Shown in pieces: positions 27,668 through 36,391 of a DNA stretch of 64,000 bases. The stretch comes from Chloroflexi bacterium 54-19 (GTDB lineage: Bacteria > Chloroflexota > Chloroflexia > Chloroheliales > Chloroheliaceae), in contig MKTJ01000077.1 in assembly GCA_001898225.1 (NCBI GenBank), positions 665,949-729,948 on the forward strand, given 5' to 3'. A model generated the notes under the pieces. That model worked only from the letters and a program-made list of their open reading frames with translations, made no database searches and was not told the origin of the DNA. The position numbers and the translations under genes are program-made. The first letter of the stretch is position 1, and each line of letters starts with the position of its first letter.

Positions 27668-28678
27668 TCAGCCGGGTAATAATTTTAATAACAATTCATC
27701 CAAAAGTTTGTAAAGTTCGGCGGCCCTTTTCTCCAGGGAGAAATTAGCCACGACACGCTGTCGGGCCACTTCCCGCAAACCGGGTTCGGTTTTAACTTTT
27801 TTTGTAGCCTGGGATATTGCTTGTGCCACCGCTTCGGGCGTCAATTCCTCTATATATACCGCCACATTCCCACCGACCTCCGGCAAAGCCCCCGAACGGG
27901 CCAGGACCGGGATACAACCGTGGAGCATTGCCTCGGCTACAGCTACGCCAAACGCTTCGTGGCGGGAAGCCTGGACATAAATTTGAGCGTGGTCGAAGGC
28001 AGCGGAAAGTTCTGCGTCGGAAAGACGGCCCGTTAGAGTCACATTTGGCCCGGCTATTTCTTTCAATTTTCCGGCCCCGGCGTCGACCAATTTCCCGGCT
28101 ACCACGAAGGGCACTTCCGGCAACAACCGGGCCGCTTCCACAAACAGGCGTAACCCCTTGCGCTCAAGGTTCGACTCGTTGACATTCCCAACCGTTAAAA
28201 TATTTTGCCGAGCTATGTCGGACGGCAATTCCAGTTGAGCAACGGGTATCCCGCAATAAATTAACCGGATTTTCCCAGGTGAAACATTTGCATTCAGGGC
28301 ATCCTGGTAATTAAATTTGGAAATCACCGAAAGCACCGTCGCAAACCGGAAAATCAGCCTGGTTACAAGCTTTTTTAGCCCGCCCCGCTGGTGCCCATAA
28401 TTTATTTCGGGCAAATTTGCCACGTCATAACCCCCGATTACCACCACTGAAGGTTTTCGCAAAAGCCAGGCGAAAAAGACCGGCAACAGGCTGTGGGCGC
28501 TGGCGAACCAGCAAAAGACCAGGTCAGACCGATAGACTTTTATAAAATCGCGCCAGGGTTGGGGCAGGTCCGATTTTACAAAATATTCCTCTACCAGGTA
28601 CTTTTCGCGTAAGATTTGCAGGTCGTAGGCGACAAAAGTGGTCAGGGCGTTATGGACAAAAAGAATTTTCCGGCTCAA
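27668..28678 (-). CDS. Family 4 glycosyltransferase
   Basis: This 336-residue GT-B protein has an N-terminal Rossmann half and a C-terminal GT1/GT4 domain. The nucleotide-sugar motif is E-A-F-G-V-A-V-A-E-A-M (the E-x7-E signature), followed by G-C-I-P-V-L-A-R-S-G-A-L-P-E-V. It begins at TTG because no ATG is available in frame nearby; a GAGAG lies upstream. It is 12 bp downstream of a GT2 gene in the same operon and presumably builds the same glycan with a retaining linkage (family property). Confidence 0.82.
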   Translation of the reverse strand: MSRKILFVHNALTTFVAYDLQILREKYLVEEYFVKSDLPQPWRDFIKVYRSDLVFCWFASAHSLLPVFFAWLLRKPSVVVIGGYDVANLPEINYGHQRGGLKKLVTRLIFRFATVLSVISKFNYQDALNANVSPGKIRLIYCGIPVAQLELPSDIARQNILTVGNVNESNLERKGLRLFVEAARLLPEVPFVVAGKLVDAGAGKLKEIAGPNVTLTGRLSDAELSAAFDHAQIYVQASRHEAFGVAVAEAMLHGCIPVLARSGALPEVGGNVAVYIEELTPEAVAQAISQATKKVKTEPGLREVARQRVVANFSLEKRAAELYKLLDELLLKLLPG

Positions 28679-28690
28679 GGCATTTAGCTC

Positions 28691-29650
28691 TCAGGAGTTA
28701 AACTGTTGCAACTTCACGGGCGCGGCCCCGCGCTTATAGGTCCAGACCAGTCGCAATATCCGGCCATAGAATTTTAGAACTTGCGGGGCCAAACGGTCGC
28801 CCAGGAGCGACTGGACTCCCCTCACCAGGCTCCGGCCAAACAGGTCCAGCGTGAACAAAATTCTTAAAAGCCAGAGCTGCCAGGCCGGGTAATGTTTAGA
28901 AAAAAAGTAAAGCTTGCTCAGGTAGTAGTTACTGAGGCGGATAAAAGGCACCTGGCGGGTGCTTTTGCCTTCAAAATGGACCACCTTCGCGCCGGGCAAA
29001 AACCAGGTCTGCCAGCCCTTGTTTGCAGCCCGGAGACAATAGTCCGGTTCTTCGGTAAAAAGGAAAATCCGGTCATCAAGCAGACCAAGCTCCTCTACCA
29101 GGCTTTGGCGGAACATAAAGCAAGACCCGGTGACCCAACTTACCTGAAAAGGAAGGTGGTTCGGGTTCCGGGCTTTTTCGCGGTAAACACCCTGGACCGC
29201 CCCTGGAGCGATTTTATTCAAACCGAAATGACTCCAGAAGATTGTCGTCAGGCTCAGAGGTGGGTAGCAGGATAGGGCAAAGGCCCCCGTTTCAGTATAG
29301 TGAGCGCACCCGGCAATCCCGGCCTGGGGATGGTCATCCAGGAAATGCACCAGGGCCGGTATAGCGCCGGGCTGGCTGATGGTATCGGGATTGAGCAGCA
29401 GGATATAGCGGCCCTCACATCGCCGGATTGCCAGGTTACAGCCCCCGGCAAAGCCGCTATTGGCGGGGTTGTGTATAAGTCGGACCTGAGGAAACTCACG
29501 CTCGACCATATCCGGCACGTCATCCCCGGAATTGTTATCTACCAGCCAGACCTCGACCGTAAGTCCGCCCAGGTTGGCAAACAGGCTTTCCAGGCACTCT
29601 TCTATGGTAGCCCGACTTTTATAAGTGACAATGACGACTGATAAATCCAT
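28691..29650 (-). CDS. Family 2 glycosyltransferase, rhamnosyltransferase-like
   Basis: This 319-residue enzyme resembles WcaA/rhamnosyltransferase-type GT2 proteins: D-L-S-V-V-I-V-T-Y-K-S, W-L-V-D-N-N-S-G-D-D, and L-L-N-P-D-T as the metal-binding triad. W-V-T-G-S-C-F-M-F and F-L-F-T-E-E-P-D-Y-C follow in the acceptor half, where E-E-P-D resembles the E-D-x-D catalytic region. It is the second gene of the minus-strand glycosyltransferase run. Transfer of a deoxyhexose such as rhamnose is a family-based guess. Confidence 0.8.
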   Translation of the reverse strand: MDLSVVIVTYKSRATIEECLESLFANLGGLTVEVWLVDNNSGDDVPDMVEREFPQVRLIHNPANSGFAGGCNLAIRRCEGRYILLLNPDTISQPGAIPALVHFLDDHPQAGIAGCAHYTETGAFALSCYPPLSLTTIFWSHFGLNKIAPGAVQGVYREKARNPNHLPFQVSWVTGSCFMFRQSLVEELGLLDDRIFLFTEEPDYCLRAANKGWQTWFLPGAKVVHFEGKSTRQVPFIRLSNYYLSKLYFFSKHYPAWQLWLLRILFTLDLFGRSLVRGVQSLLGDRLAPQVLKFYGRILRLVWTYKRGAAPVKLQQFNS

Positions 29651-29733
29651 GCTTTTTCTTGTTATGTAAATTAGACGGCCAGCCTATTATAACCAACCGT
29701 CCCGGTTTTTTCAATTCAACCTTGCTTGAGAAA

Positions 29734-30951
29734 TTAAAGGTGGTTTTCCAAAAAATCGATAAAACGGTCGGTCAGTTTGACCCGGTCGAACTGTTCTTCG
29801 GCGGTACGGCGACCGTTCGCGCCGAAGCGTTGCCGCAAGGTAGGGTCAGCGCACAGGGTGGTAATAGCCGCCGCCAGGGCCTCTTTATCTCCAGGCGGAA
29901 CGGTCAAGCCGGCCTCGTTATCCCGCAAGATGGCGGCGGCATCGCCCTGGGGGTTGGCAATCAGGATAACCGGGCGGCCACTTGCCAGGGCTTCGTACAT
30001 TTTGACGTGGACCACGTGGGGAATATCTTTTTTCAGGGGTGCCAGCAACAAATCGGCGGAGGCCAGGAACGGCGGCACTTCTGCGAAAGGCCGGGCCTCG
30101 AAAAAGCGGACGTTGGTAAGCTGGCGGCGTTCGGCCTCGGCCACTAACCGGGCTTTTTCCGGCCCTTCCCCGATAAAAGCAAACCTTAGATTGAGCCGGT
30201 CCTTTAAGATTTCGGCGGCATCCAGGACGTTATCCAGCCCCTGGATCAGGTTGTGCGACCCGGCAAAGACGGCCAGGTTTTCGGCCTCCCCGGCCAGCAA
30301 TTGGCGGGTCTCCTGGGTAGCTTTTTCGGGTCCAAAGACAGACGTATCGGCCCCATTCGAGAAGAAATAGGTCCGGGCTTTGGGGAAATTCTGCCGGATT
30401 TCCTGGGCGACCCCTTTTTCCTGGGCCGAAACAAGCCAGGCTTTGTTATAGAAGAAAGCGGCTAACCGGGCGCTCACCCTGTACAAGAAGCTTTCAGGGC
30501 GGAGGATACCCATGTTTGCCAGCTTTTCCGGCCAGGGGTCGGCTACGTTGAAGACAAGCCGGGTCCGTTTCAAACGGCTCAGCCAGTAACCGGCCAAACC
30601 CAGGAACAGGGGCGGACTTTCCACGATAAGATAATCAGCTTTTTTCAGGGCGAAGGTGCCGACAAGGGCCGAGGAAAACACAAACGAGAAATAATTGCCC
30701 ATACGGGGTAAAAAACTGGCCTTCTGGGAAGGGTAGAGGTAGGTGCGTATAACCTCAACCCCCTCGATGGTTTCGCGCCGGAAGAAACCACCATAGCCGG
30801 GGTAAATTTTACCCCTGGGGTAGTTCGGCATGGCCGTGAGGACCGTGACCCTGTGGCCGCGTTCCGTCAGGCGGTGGGCCAGCAAAGCCAGGCGGGTCTG
30901 GGGCGCGCCGGTCTCAGGAGGGTAATACTGGGTTAAAAGGGTAATTCGCAT
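29734..30951 (-). CDS. Family 4 glycosyltransferase, WcaI/WbuB-like
   Basis: This enzyme of about 405 residues starts M-R-I-T-L-L-T-Q-Y-Y-P-P-E-T-G-A, typical of WcaI/WbuB GT4 enzymes. It has N-Y-P-x-G near 70, F-A-G-S-H-N at the domain junction, and K-M-Y-E-A-L-A-S-G-R-P-V in the sugar-nucleotide site. The frame stays open to 31086, but that extension would be read through the terminator at 30995-31031 and adds unrelated sequence, so the start at 30951 is chosen. It is first in the run of four minus-strand glycosyltransferases and may add an early sugar of the repeat unit. Confidence 0.82.
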   Translation of the reverse strand: MRITLLTQYYPPETGAPQTRLALLAHRLTERGHRVTVLTAMPNYPRGKIYPGYGGFFRRETIEGVEVIRTYLYPSQKASFLPRMGNYFSFVFSSALVGTFALKKADYLIVESPPLFLGLAGYWLSRLKRTRLVFNVADPWPEKLANMGILRPESFLYRVSARLAAFFYNKAWLVSAQEKGVAQEIRQNFPKARTYFFSNGADTSVFGPEKATQETRQLLAGEAENLAVFAGSHNLIQGLDNVLDAAEILKDRLNLRFAFIGEGPEKARLVAEAERRQLTNVRFFEARPFAEVPPFLASADLLLAPLKKDIPHVVHVKMYEALASGRPVILIANPQGDAAAILRDNEAGLTVPPGDKEALAAAITTLCADPTLRQRFGANGRRTAEEQFDRVKLTDRFIDFLENHL

Positions 30952-30994
30952 TCCTGGTTTATCTCTGACGTTTTTATAAGGCTTAATTCCTGGC

Positions 30995-31031
30995 AAAATA
31001 AAAGCCGGGATGAAACCCGGCCTTTTATTTT
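30995..31031 (-). terminator. Intrinsic terminator after the crotonase-like gene
   Basis: On the minus strand, arms AAAATAAAAGGCCGGG and CCCGGCTTTTATTTT (one bulge) enclose a 6-nt loop, with the T-rich right arm serving as tract. It touches the last base of the upstream gene's stop codon and separates that gene from the glycosyltransferase run. Confidence 0.8.
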
Positions 31032-31798
31032 CAATCAAACTTGGGCTTGCGTTTCTCGGTAAAAGCGCGCATACCCTCCTGGGCATGGGGCAGTTGGGAG
31101 GTAGATGCCATCACCTCGATAGCGTAGCTGTAGGCTTTGGGCTGGTCCAGGTCAATTTGGGCATAAAAAGACTGCTTGCCGATACCCTTGGCAACAGCGC
31201 TGCCCCTGGTAGCCGCGTCGAGCAACCGCTTCGACTCGTCAACCAGTTTATCCGCCGGGACCACCCGGTTGACCAGACCCCATTCGTAGGCAGTGCGGGC
31301 GTCAATCCTGTCGCCGGTAAAGAGCATTTCGAGGGCGCGTTTGCGACCCACGTTCCGGCTGACCGCCACCATCGGGGTCGTGCAGAACCAACCCCCCGCC
31401 CCGCCCGGCGTGCCAAACGAGGCTTCTTCCGAGGCTACGGCGAGGTCGCAGGTCGCTACAAGCTGGCAGCCCGCCGCAACTGCCATAGCATGGACGCGGG
31501 CCAGCACCGGCTGAGGTATAGCCTGGATTGTGTCCATCATTTCGGTGCACAGGCGCAGGATTTTCCGCATCTCGGTCAAATCGCGACCAATCATATCCGA
31601 GAAATCGTGGCCGGAGCTAAAGACCGGGCCGTTGGCGGCCAGGATAACCCCCCTGGCCGGGCTTTCCCCGGCTTCCTGGAAAGCGGCCTTTAACTCCTGC
31701 ATGTGGCGGACCGACAGGGCGTTGCGCCGCTGCGGGTTGTTCATCGTGATGGTCGCGAAATTATCTTCAAAAGTGAGTTCAACCAGTTCGTACTTCAT
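31031..31798 (-). CDS. Enoyl-CoA hydratase/isomerase family protein, ECHDC3-like
   Basis: This 255-residue crotonase-fold protein has oxyanion-hole segments S-S-G-H-D-F and A-A-G-C-Q-L-V-A-T-C-D-L-A. The region usually holding a catalytic glutamate reads F-G-T-P-G-G-A-G-G-W-F-C-T-T-P, with glycine instead of P-E-[IV]. This and R-K-R-A-L-E-M-L-F-T-G resemble the ECHDC3 subgroup, whose reaction is poorly defined. An excellent GGAGGAAGG site precedes the ATG. The gene is a single unit with its own terminator. Classical hydratase activity is doubtful; acyl-CoA binding is likely. Confidence 0.8.
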   Translation of the reverse strand: MKYELVELTFEDNFATITMNNPQRRNALSVRHMQELKAAFQEAGESPARGVILAANGPVFSSGHDFSDMIGRDLTEMRKILRLCTEMMDTIQAIPQPVLARVHAMAVAAGCQLVATCDLAVASEEASFGTPGGAGGWFCTTPMVAVSRNVGRKRALEMLFTGDRIDARTAYEWGLVNRVVPADKLVDESKRLLDAATRGSAVAKGIGKQSFYAQIDLDQPKAYSYAIEVMASTSQLPHAQEGMRAFTEKRKPKFD

Positions 31799-31851
31799 CG
31801 GACCTTCCTCCTTGAAGGAATTATAGCAAATTTAAACAGGAAAGGTGCTAC

Positions 31852-32184
31852 CTAATAATTAAAGGAACTGGCATAGAATTGCAAATAATCTACGAGATGA
31901 GGTGCCCAGTAATCGCCGCTATGGTCGCCCGGCCATTCGTGCCACTGGTGCGGGACGTTCTGGTTGAGCAGCACCTGGTGCATTTCCGCGGCCCTGGCTA
32001 TCCAGAGGTTATCTTGCAGCCCGATGTCTATCCAGATTTTTAGACCGTTCAGGTTTTTGGTCTGGGCCAGGATTATCGGGTCGATGGTGGCAAAATGGGC
32101 GGCATCCCCGAAATAATCGGGGGCCTGGTCAAGCGTGCGAATGGTCGGGTTGTGCTACACCAGGGTCAGATTTAATTTTCGCAT
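31852..32184 (-). pseudogene. Remnant of an esterase (alpha/beta hydrolase), 3' part only
   Basis: On the minus strand the frame 32157-31852 encodes about 101 residues that look like the end of a PHB-depolymerase/esterase-D-type alpha/beta hydrolase. K-I-W-I-D-I-G-L-Q-D-N-L-W holds the acid (D) and P-G-D-H-S-G-D-Y-W the catalytic histidine, ending in F-Y-A-S-S-F-N-Y. The nucleophile half is missing. An ATG at 32184 gives nine codons and then a TAG at 32155 in the same frame, so no intact start exists. A large internal deletion with a stop codon is the simplest explanation. This remnant accounts for most of the 31799-32351 gap. Confidence 0.75.
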
Positions 32185-32283
32185 ACCCTCAAACCCTTCG
32201 TTGTCTCGAATAACTACAAGCCTTTATCAAAAGGTCAGGGTTCATAAACAAGCCCGAATTCTACCACAGATTGTAATATAAAA

Positions 32284-32333
32284 ACCGGCAGACAACCATG
32301 AACGGCTGATTAATGCCGCCAGGCGCTGCCGGT
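32284..32333 (-). terminator. Probable terminator after the REC-GGDEF-EAL gene
   Basis: Minus-strand arms ACCGGCAG/CTGCCGGT (8 bp, perfect) flank a 34-nt partly self-pairing loop and are followed by TTTTTATATTA. It starts 18 bp after the gene's stop codon. The loop is long, which lowers confidence. Confidence 0.55.
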
Positions 32334-32351
32334 GAGGCCCAGGCAAAGGTG

Positions 32352-34097
32352 TTACTTCACGTTGTTGAGGTTGTTCTGAAGAAAGTTTTCCGGGCTGTAA
32401 TTATCCATAAATTTCAAAAATTCGTCGGCGGGAAGGGGGCGGCTGACAAAATAACCCTGGATTTCGTCACAGTGGGCGTTCCACAGAAAATCCAGTTCCT
32501 CACTCGTTTCGACACCCTCCGCGATAACCACCAGGTTCAGGGTATGGGCCATCTGGATAATAGCCGAGGTGATAACCGCCGTCTCCGACTTTTCACTGAC
32601 ATTTTTTACAAAAGAGCGGTCCACCTTCAGAGTATCGAACGGCAGGTGACGCAATTGGCTCAGCGAAGAATAGCCGGTCCCAAAGTCGTCAATAGCGACG
32701 TGGATACCAAGGGCGCGCAGTTCACTCAAGGTCGAAATGGCCGCTCCCATATCCCGCAAAAGGACGCTTTCGGTAAGTTCTAGTTCGAGACTCAGGGGGG
32801 AAAGACCGGTATTTTGCAAGGTCTGGATAATTTTTTCGGGTAAATTATCTTCGGTAAGCTGCCGCCCGGAGAAGTTGACGGCCAGGCGCAATTCGCCCAT
32901 ACCGTTATCCTGCCAGTTCTTTACGTGGGCGCAGGCGGTGGAAAGGACCCATTCACTCATGGGGCCAATCAGGTTGGTTTCTTCGGCCAGGGGGATAAAC
33001 TCACCGGGTTGAATTAACCCGCGCTGGGGGTGTTCCCAGCGAATAAGGGCTTCGACACCTACGACCCGACCGGTAGTAAGGCTGATTTGGGGTTGGTAAA
33101 AGACACGGAACTCATCGCGTTGCAGGGCCAGGCGTAAGTTCGCTTGCAAGGTAACCTCCTCAATAAAGTTATGACTCAGTTCGGCTGAATAGAAGTTTAA
33201 AAAATTCCCGCCTTTCTCTTGCACGCGGTTCAGAGCGACATCCGCATTCTTTAACAAAATGTCGAGGCTGGCACCATCACCCGGACCAAAAGCAATCCCG
33301 ATGGAAACGGTAACATAAAGCATCTGCCCGTCCAGGTCGAACGGCTCGGCCAATTCGTTCAGGATGGTTTTAGCGAGATTCTGGGCCAGGGCTTTGTCGG
33401 CGCTGGGTAAAAGAATAGCGAACTGTCCCGCCTGGATCCTGGCAACGGTATCCGAATCGGCCACCAGGCGCTGCAACCGGCTTCCTACCAGGCGCAGCAG
33501 GTTATCGCCTACAATAAAACCCAGGCTCTCATTTATCCGGTTGAACCGGTCAATTGAAATTGATAGGAGCGTAACCGGGGCCAGGGAACCGGCAATCTCC
33601 TGGATCCAGGTGAAGCGCTGCCCCAGCAGGGCCCGGTTGGGCAAGCGAGTAACGTTATCATAAAAAAGGAGCGCATTGAGCCGTTCTTCGGCATCTTTGA
33701 GCTCATCTACATAGTGCTGGGTTACGCTGGCCTGCTTTGTCAACCGGGTATTGATAGCGGAGAGCACTTCTTCCAGGGTAAACGGTTTTAACAGGTAATC
33801 GTCCGCGCCGAGGTTCATACCGTAACGCTGGTCCTGGCGGCTGACCAGGGCGGTCAGAAAAATAAAAGGGGTATTGACGGTCGCACGATGCTTGCGGAGT
33901 TCTTTTAGCACACCATATCCATCGAGTTCGGGCATCATAACGTCACAAATAACCAGGTCCGGCTGGGTATCCAGGGCGGCTTTGATGCCTTTAAGGCCGT
34001 TTTCCGCCGTATTAACCTGAAAGCCCTCCGAGGTTAGAAGTTCGGAAAGACTGAGCAGGACTTGCTTATCGTCTTCTATAACTAATATTTTAGGCAT
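32352..34097 (-). CDS. Response regulator with degenerate GGDEF and intact EAL domains
   Basis: This 581-residue protein has three parts. Residues 1-122 are a receiver domain (acidic pair E8-D9-D10, phospho-Asp52 in V-I-C-D-V-M-M-P, Lys in L-L-K-P-F). Residues 145-310 are a GGDEF domain whose active motif has become A-G-Q-F-A, so diguanylate cyclase activity is unlikely. Residues 325-575 are an EAL domain with V-E-A-L-I-R-W, N-F-S-G-R, E-L-T-E-S, D-D-F-G-T-G-Y, K-V-D and A-E-G-V-E-T all present. It is therefore probably a phosphorylation-controlled c-di-GMP phosphodiesterase, with the GGDEF part possibly a GTP sensor. No cognate kinase gene is adjacent. Confidence 0.87.
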   Translation of the reverse strand: MPKILVIEDDKQVLLSLSELLTSEGFQVNTAENGLKGIKAALDTQPDLVICDVMMPELDGYGVLKELRKHRATVNTPFIFLTALVSRQDQRYGMNLGADDYLLKPFTLEEVLSAINTRLTKQASVTQHYVDELKDAEERLNALLFYDNVTRLPNRALLGQRFTWIQEIAGSLAPVTLLSISIDRFNRINESLGFIVGDNLLRLVGSRLQRLVADSDTVARIQAGQFAILLPSADKALAQNLAKTILNELAEPFDLDGQMLYVTVSIGIAFGPGDGASLDILLKNADVALNRVQEKGGNFLNFYSAELSHNFIEEVTLQANLRLALQRDEFRVFYQPQISLTTGRVVGVEALIRWEHPQRGLIQPGEFIPLAEETNLIGPMSEWVLSTACAHVKNWQDNGMGELRLAVNFSGRQLTEDNLPEKIIQTLQNTGLSPLSLELELTESVLLRDMGAAISTLSELRALGIHVAIDDFGTGYSSLSQLRHLPFDTLKVDRSFVKNVSEKSETAVITSAIIQMAHTLNLVVIAEGVETSEELDFLWNAHCDEIQGYFVSRPLPADEFLKFMDNYSPENFLQNNLNNVK

Positions 34098-34283
34098 TTA
34101 GCTTGCCCGCCGGTCCAATTAATATAAGCGGTGCCCGTAAATTTTTGATTTTTTAAGAATTGCAAGCATCTACCGCAGGACGCCCTTCTAAGCATACTAA
34201 TAATAATATATGCCGTGGAAATATAAACTATGACCTTTTTCCTATAAGTTTAGGATATAACAACCGGACTTTAAGTTGATAAA

Positions 34284-35165
34284 TTATTCTTCAACTTTGG
34301 CCGGTTTATCCCGGCCAACAACCTGGATAAGGTGGTGAAAAAGGTGCGCGATAGCCCGGCTTTCGTCGTGGCGGGGCGCAGCCCGTAACAGGACGGCCCG
34401 CAACCGGGTCAGGGAATAGGTCACCCGTTCTTCGGTGGTATTCGGGTAAAGTTTCCAGAGCAACTCGGCCAACGCCTTGAACATCTGCTCGCGTTCAGTG
34501 CCTGTAGCTAGTCTGGCATCCTGTTGCAAGAGTTCGATAGCCTGGACCACGCTGGCCGGTTCACCCCGCCGGGGTGGGACACCACTCGGCTCTTGTCCGG
34601 CGCTAATCGGGGCGGCGGACGGTTCCACAGACACCACTTCATCCCCGGCCTGGGTTGCCAGGAATAATTCGTAAATGACCACCAGGGCGGCCTGGGCCAG
34701 GTTCAGGGAGGGGTTGGTGGCCCCGGTCGGGATGGTCAAGAGAGCGTGACAATCGTCGAGGGCCTCGTTGGGCAGGCCCGTATCCTCGCGCCCGAAAAGC
34801 AAAGCCGCCGGGGTGCCAGGGCTTTTAGTGGCCGCTTCAAGCATCAAGGGCGCGGCCTGGCGGGGTGTAAGCCGCTCCCGGCGAGTGCCGCGTTTACGGG
34901 CGGTCGTCCCCAGGACGAAACCGCAATCGGCCAGCGCCGCCGCCAGGTTGGGGTAGAATTCAACCGCATCGATAATGGGCCGGGTATGGTGGGCGATACC
35001 TTCCACCCGGTAAGCGTCCCAGGCGGCCGGTTCGACCAGGCGCAGGCGTTTAAGACCAAAATTACTCATTACCCGGATAACCGCTCCCACGTTTACGACA
35101 TCCTGGGGCTCGAAAAGAATTACTACGATATTATCCAGGGCTGTCGCTAAAGAGTGTTCTTGCAT
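34284..35165 (-). CDS. TrmH/SpoU-family RNA 2'-O-methyltransferase, TrmJ-like
   Basis: This 293-residue protein has the three SPOUT motifs: N-V-G-A-V-I-R-V-M-S-N-F-G (motif 1), L-L-F-G-R-E-D-T-G-L (motif 2) and I-P-T-G-A-T-N-P-S-L-N-L-A-Q-A (motif 3, with the trefoil-knot SAM site). A helical tail of about 80 residues after a Pro/Ser/Glu-rich linker recalls TrmJ, which methylates nucleotide 32 of tRNAs. rRNA targets are possible too. The gene starts 8 bp after the quinone oxidoreductase stop, so the two are probably co-transcribed. A stem of moderate quality spans its stop codon (34262-34306). Confidence 0.82.
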   Translation of the reverse strand: MQEHSLATALDNIVVILFEPQDVVNVGAVIRVMSNFGLKRLRLVEPAAWDAYRVEGIAHHTRPIIDAVEFYPNLAAALADCGFVLGTTARKRGTRRERLTPRQAAPLMLEAATKSPGTPAALLFGREDTGLPNEALDDCHALLTIPTGATNPSLNLAQAALVVIYELFLATQAGDEVVSVEPSAAPISAGQEPSGVPPRRGEPASVVQAIELLQQDARLATGTEREQMFKALAELLWKLYPNTTEERVTYSLTRLRAVLLRAAPRHDESRAIAHLFHHLIQVVGRDKPAKVEE

Positions 35166-35173
35166 AAGCCGGG

Positions 35174-36157
35174 TTAATCCACCTTCAACACGATTTTGCC
35201 AAAATTTTGATTGGTTTCCATGTAGCGATGAGCCTCGGCGGCCTGGTCTATCGGAAAGACCGTGTCTATGACCGGGCGCAACCGGCCATCGGCAAAGCGC
35301 GGTAAGGCAAAGTCAATCACCTTCTTGGTAAGGTCCGCCTTTTCTTCGACGGTGCGAGGACGCAGGGTCGTGCCGGTAATCCGCAGACGCTGGCGCATCA
35401 CCAGGCCCAGGTCGAGTTCGGCCTTGCCCCCACTAAGCTGGCCGATGAGGGCTATCTTGCCGTAAAGGGCCAGGCTGGCAAGGTTATCGGCAAAATAATC
35501 GGCCCCGATAAAGTCGAGAATCAGGTTTACGCCCTGGCCTTTGGTCCATTCTTTAACTTTGTCGGCAAATTTATCCGTCTTGTAATTAATCAGGCCGGTC
35601 GCGCCGAGTTCCCGGCAGCGTTCGAGCTTATCGGTCGAGCCGGCGGTCACGAAAACGGTCGCCCCGGCCTCACGGGCCAGTTGAATAGCCGCCGAACCGA
35701 CCCCACTTCCCCCGGCATGCACAAGGACGGTCTGACCCGGTTTTAGCTCACCCAGGACAAAAAGATTGAGATAAGCAGTCAGGAAAGCTTCGGGAATGGC
35801 CGCGCCTTCTTCGTATGATAAGTTATCCGGCAGACGCATGGCGTGGACCGCCGGGAAAGCCGCCTTTTCGGCATAACCACCACCGCCCAGCAAAGCCATG
35901 ACCCGCTGGCCCGGTTTCCACCCGGTCCCGCAATTCGCGCCTACTTCCAGGATTTCCCCGGCTATCTCCATACCGAGAATCGGGGACGCACCCGGCGGAG
36001 GCGGATAGAACCCCCGACGCTGGATGAGGTCGGCCCGGTTAAGCCCGGCGGCGTGGACGCGTACCAGCAATTCGTTTGGCCGGGGGGTCGGGTCAGGGGT
36101 CTCCTGCCATTTGAGCACTTCCGGCCCACCCGGTTCATCAATTATTATTGCTTTCAT
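35174..36157 (-). CDS. NAD(P)H:quinone oxidoreductase, zinc-independent MDR (PIG3-like)
   Basis: This 327-residue medium-chain dehydrogenase/reductase has an N-terminal GroES-like domain (V-H-A-A-G-L-N-R-A-D-L-I-Q-R-R-G-F-Y-P-P) without zinc ligands. The Rossmann domain has H-A-G-G-S-G-V-G-S-A-A-I-Q-L-A. The R-R-G-x-Y-P-P-P-x-G motif and overall length match the PIG3/TIGR02824 quinone oxidoreductases, which reduce quinones or enones with NADPH. The ATG is at 36157 with only a weak upstream Shine-Dalgarno sequence. It probably shares an mRNA with the RNA methyltransferase downstream; no functional link is apparent. Confidence 0.87.
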   Translation of the reverse strand: MKAIIIDEPGGPEVLKWQETPDPTPRPNELLVRVHAAGLNRADLIQRRGFYPPPPGASPILGMEIAGEILEVGANCGTGWKPGQRVMALLGGGGYAEKAAFPAVHAMRLPDNLSYEEGAAIPEAFLTAYLNLFVLGELKPGQTVLVHAGGSGVGSAAIQLAREAGATVFVTAGSTDKLERCRELGATGLINYKTDKFADKVKEWTKGQGVNLILDFIGADYFADNLASLALYGKIALIGQLSGGKAELDLGLVMRQRLRITGTTLRPRTVEEKADLTKKVIDFALPRFADGRLRPVIDTVFPIDQAAEAHRYMETNQNFGKIVLKVD

Positions 36158-36297
36158 GCAAGCTAGTCCTTTGATGTGGCTGTTACAGGTTCAAAACCCG
36201 GGCAGATTAAAGTCTAAAGATAAGCCAGAATAATAGTTTGGAGTCTCCCGCCTCAGGTCTTACCAGTAGTCTATCACAACCGGCCCTTACAAACAAA

Positions 36298-36334
36298 AAA
36301 CCCGGCCTCTCATTAGCAGAGAGGACCGGGGTTT
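36298..36334 (-). terminator. Intrinsic terminator after the unknown 191-residue gene
   Basis: On the minus strand CCCGGTCCTCTC pairs with GAGAGGCCGGG (one bulge), followed by TTTTTTGTTTG. It sits 58 bp after the stop codon at 36392 and insulates the downstream oxidoreductase gene. Confidence 0.78.
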
Positions 36335-36391
36335 GCCAAAATTACAAATTATTTTTCTAAAGGTCGGCCTGACCTGGCTAACCTATAAAGC

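Noticed and set aside
30952..31086. 45-codon N-terminal extension of the WcaI-like glycosyltransferase
   Set aside because: It would be translated from the upstream gene's terminator and is absent from family members, which begin at M-R-I-T-L-L.
36185..36205. T-loop-like GGTTCAAAACC suggesting a tRNA
   Set aside because: No matching acceptor, D-arm or anticodon stem can be formed in the surrounding 75 bases.
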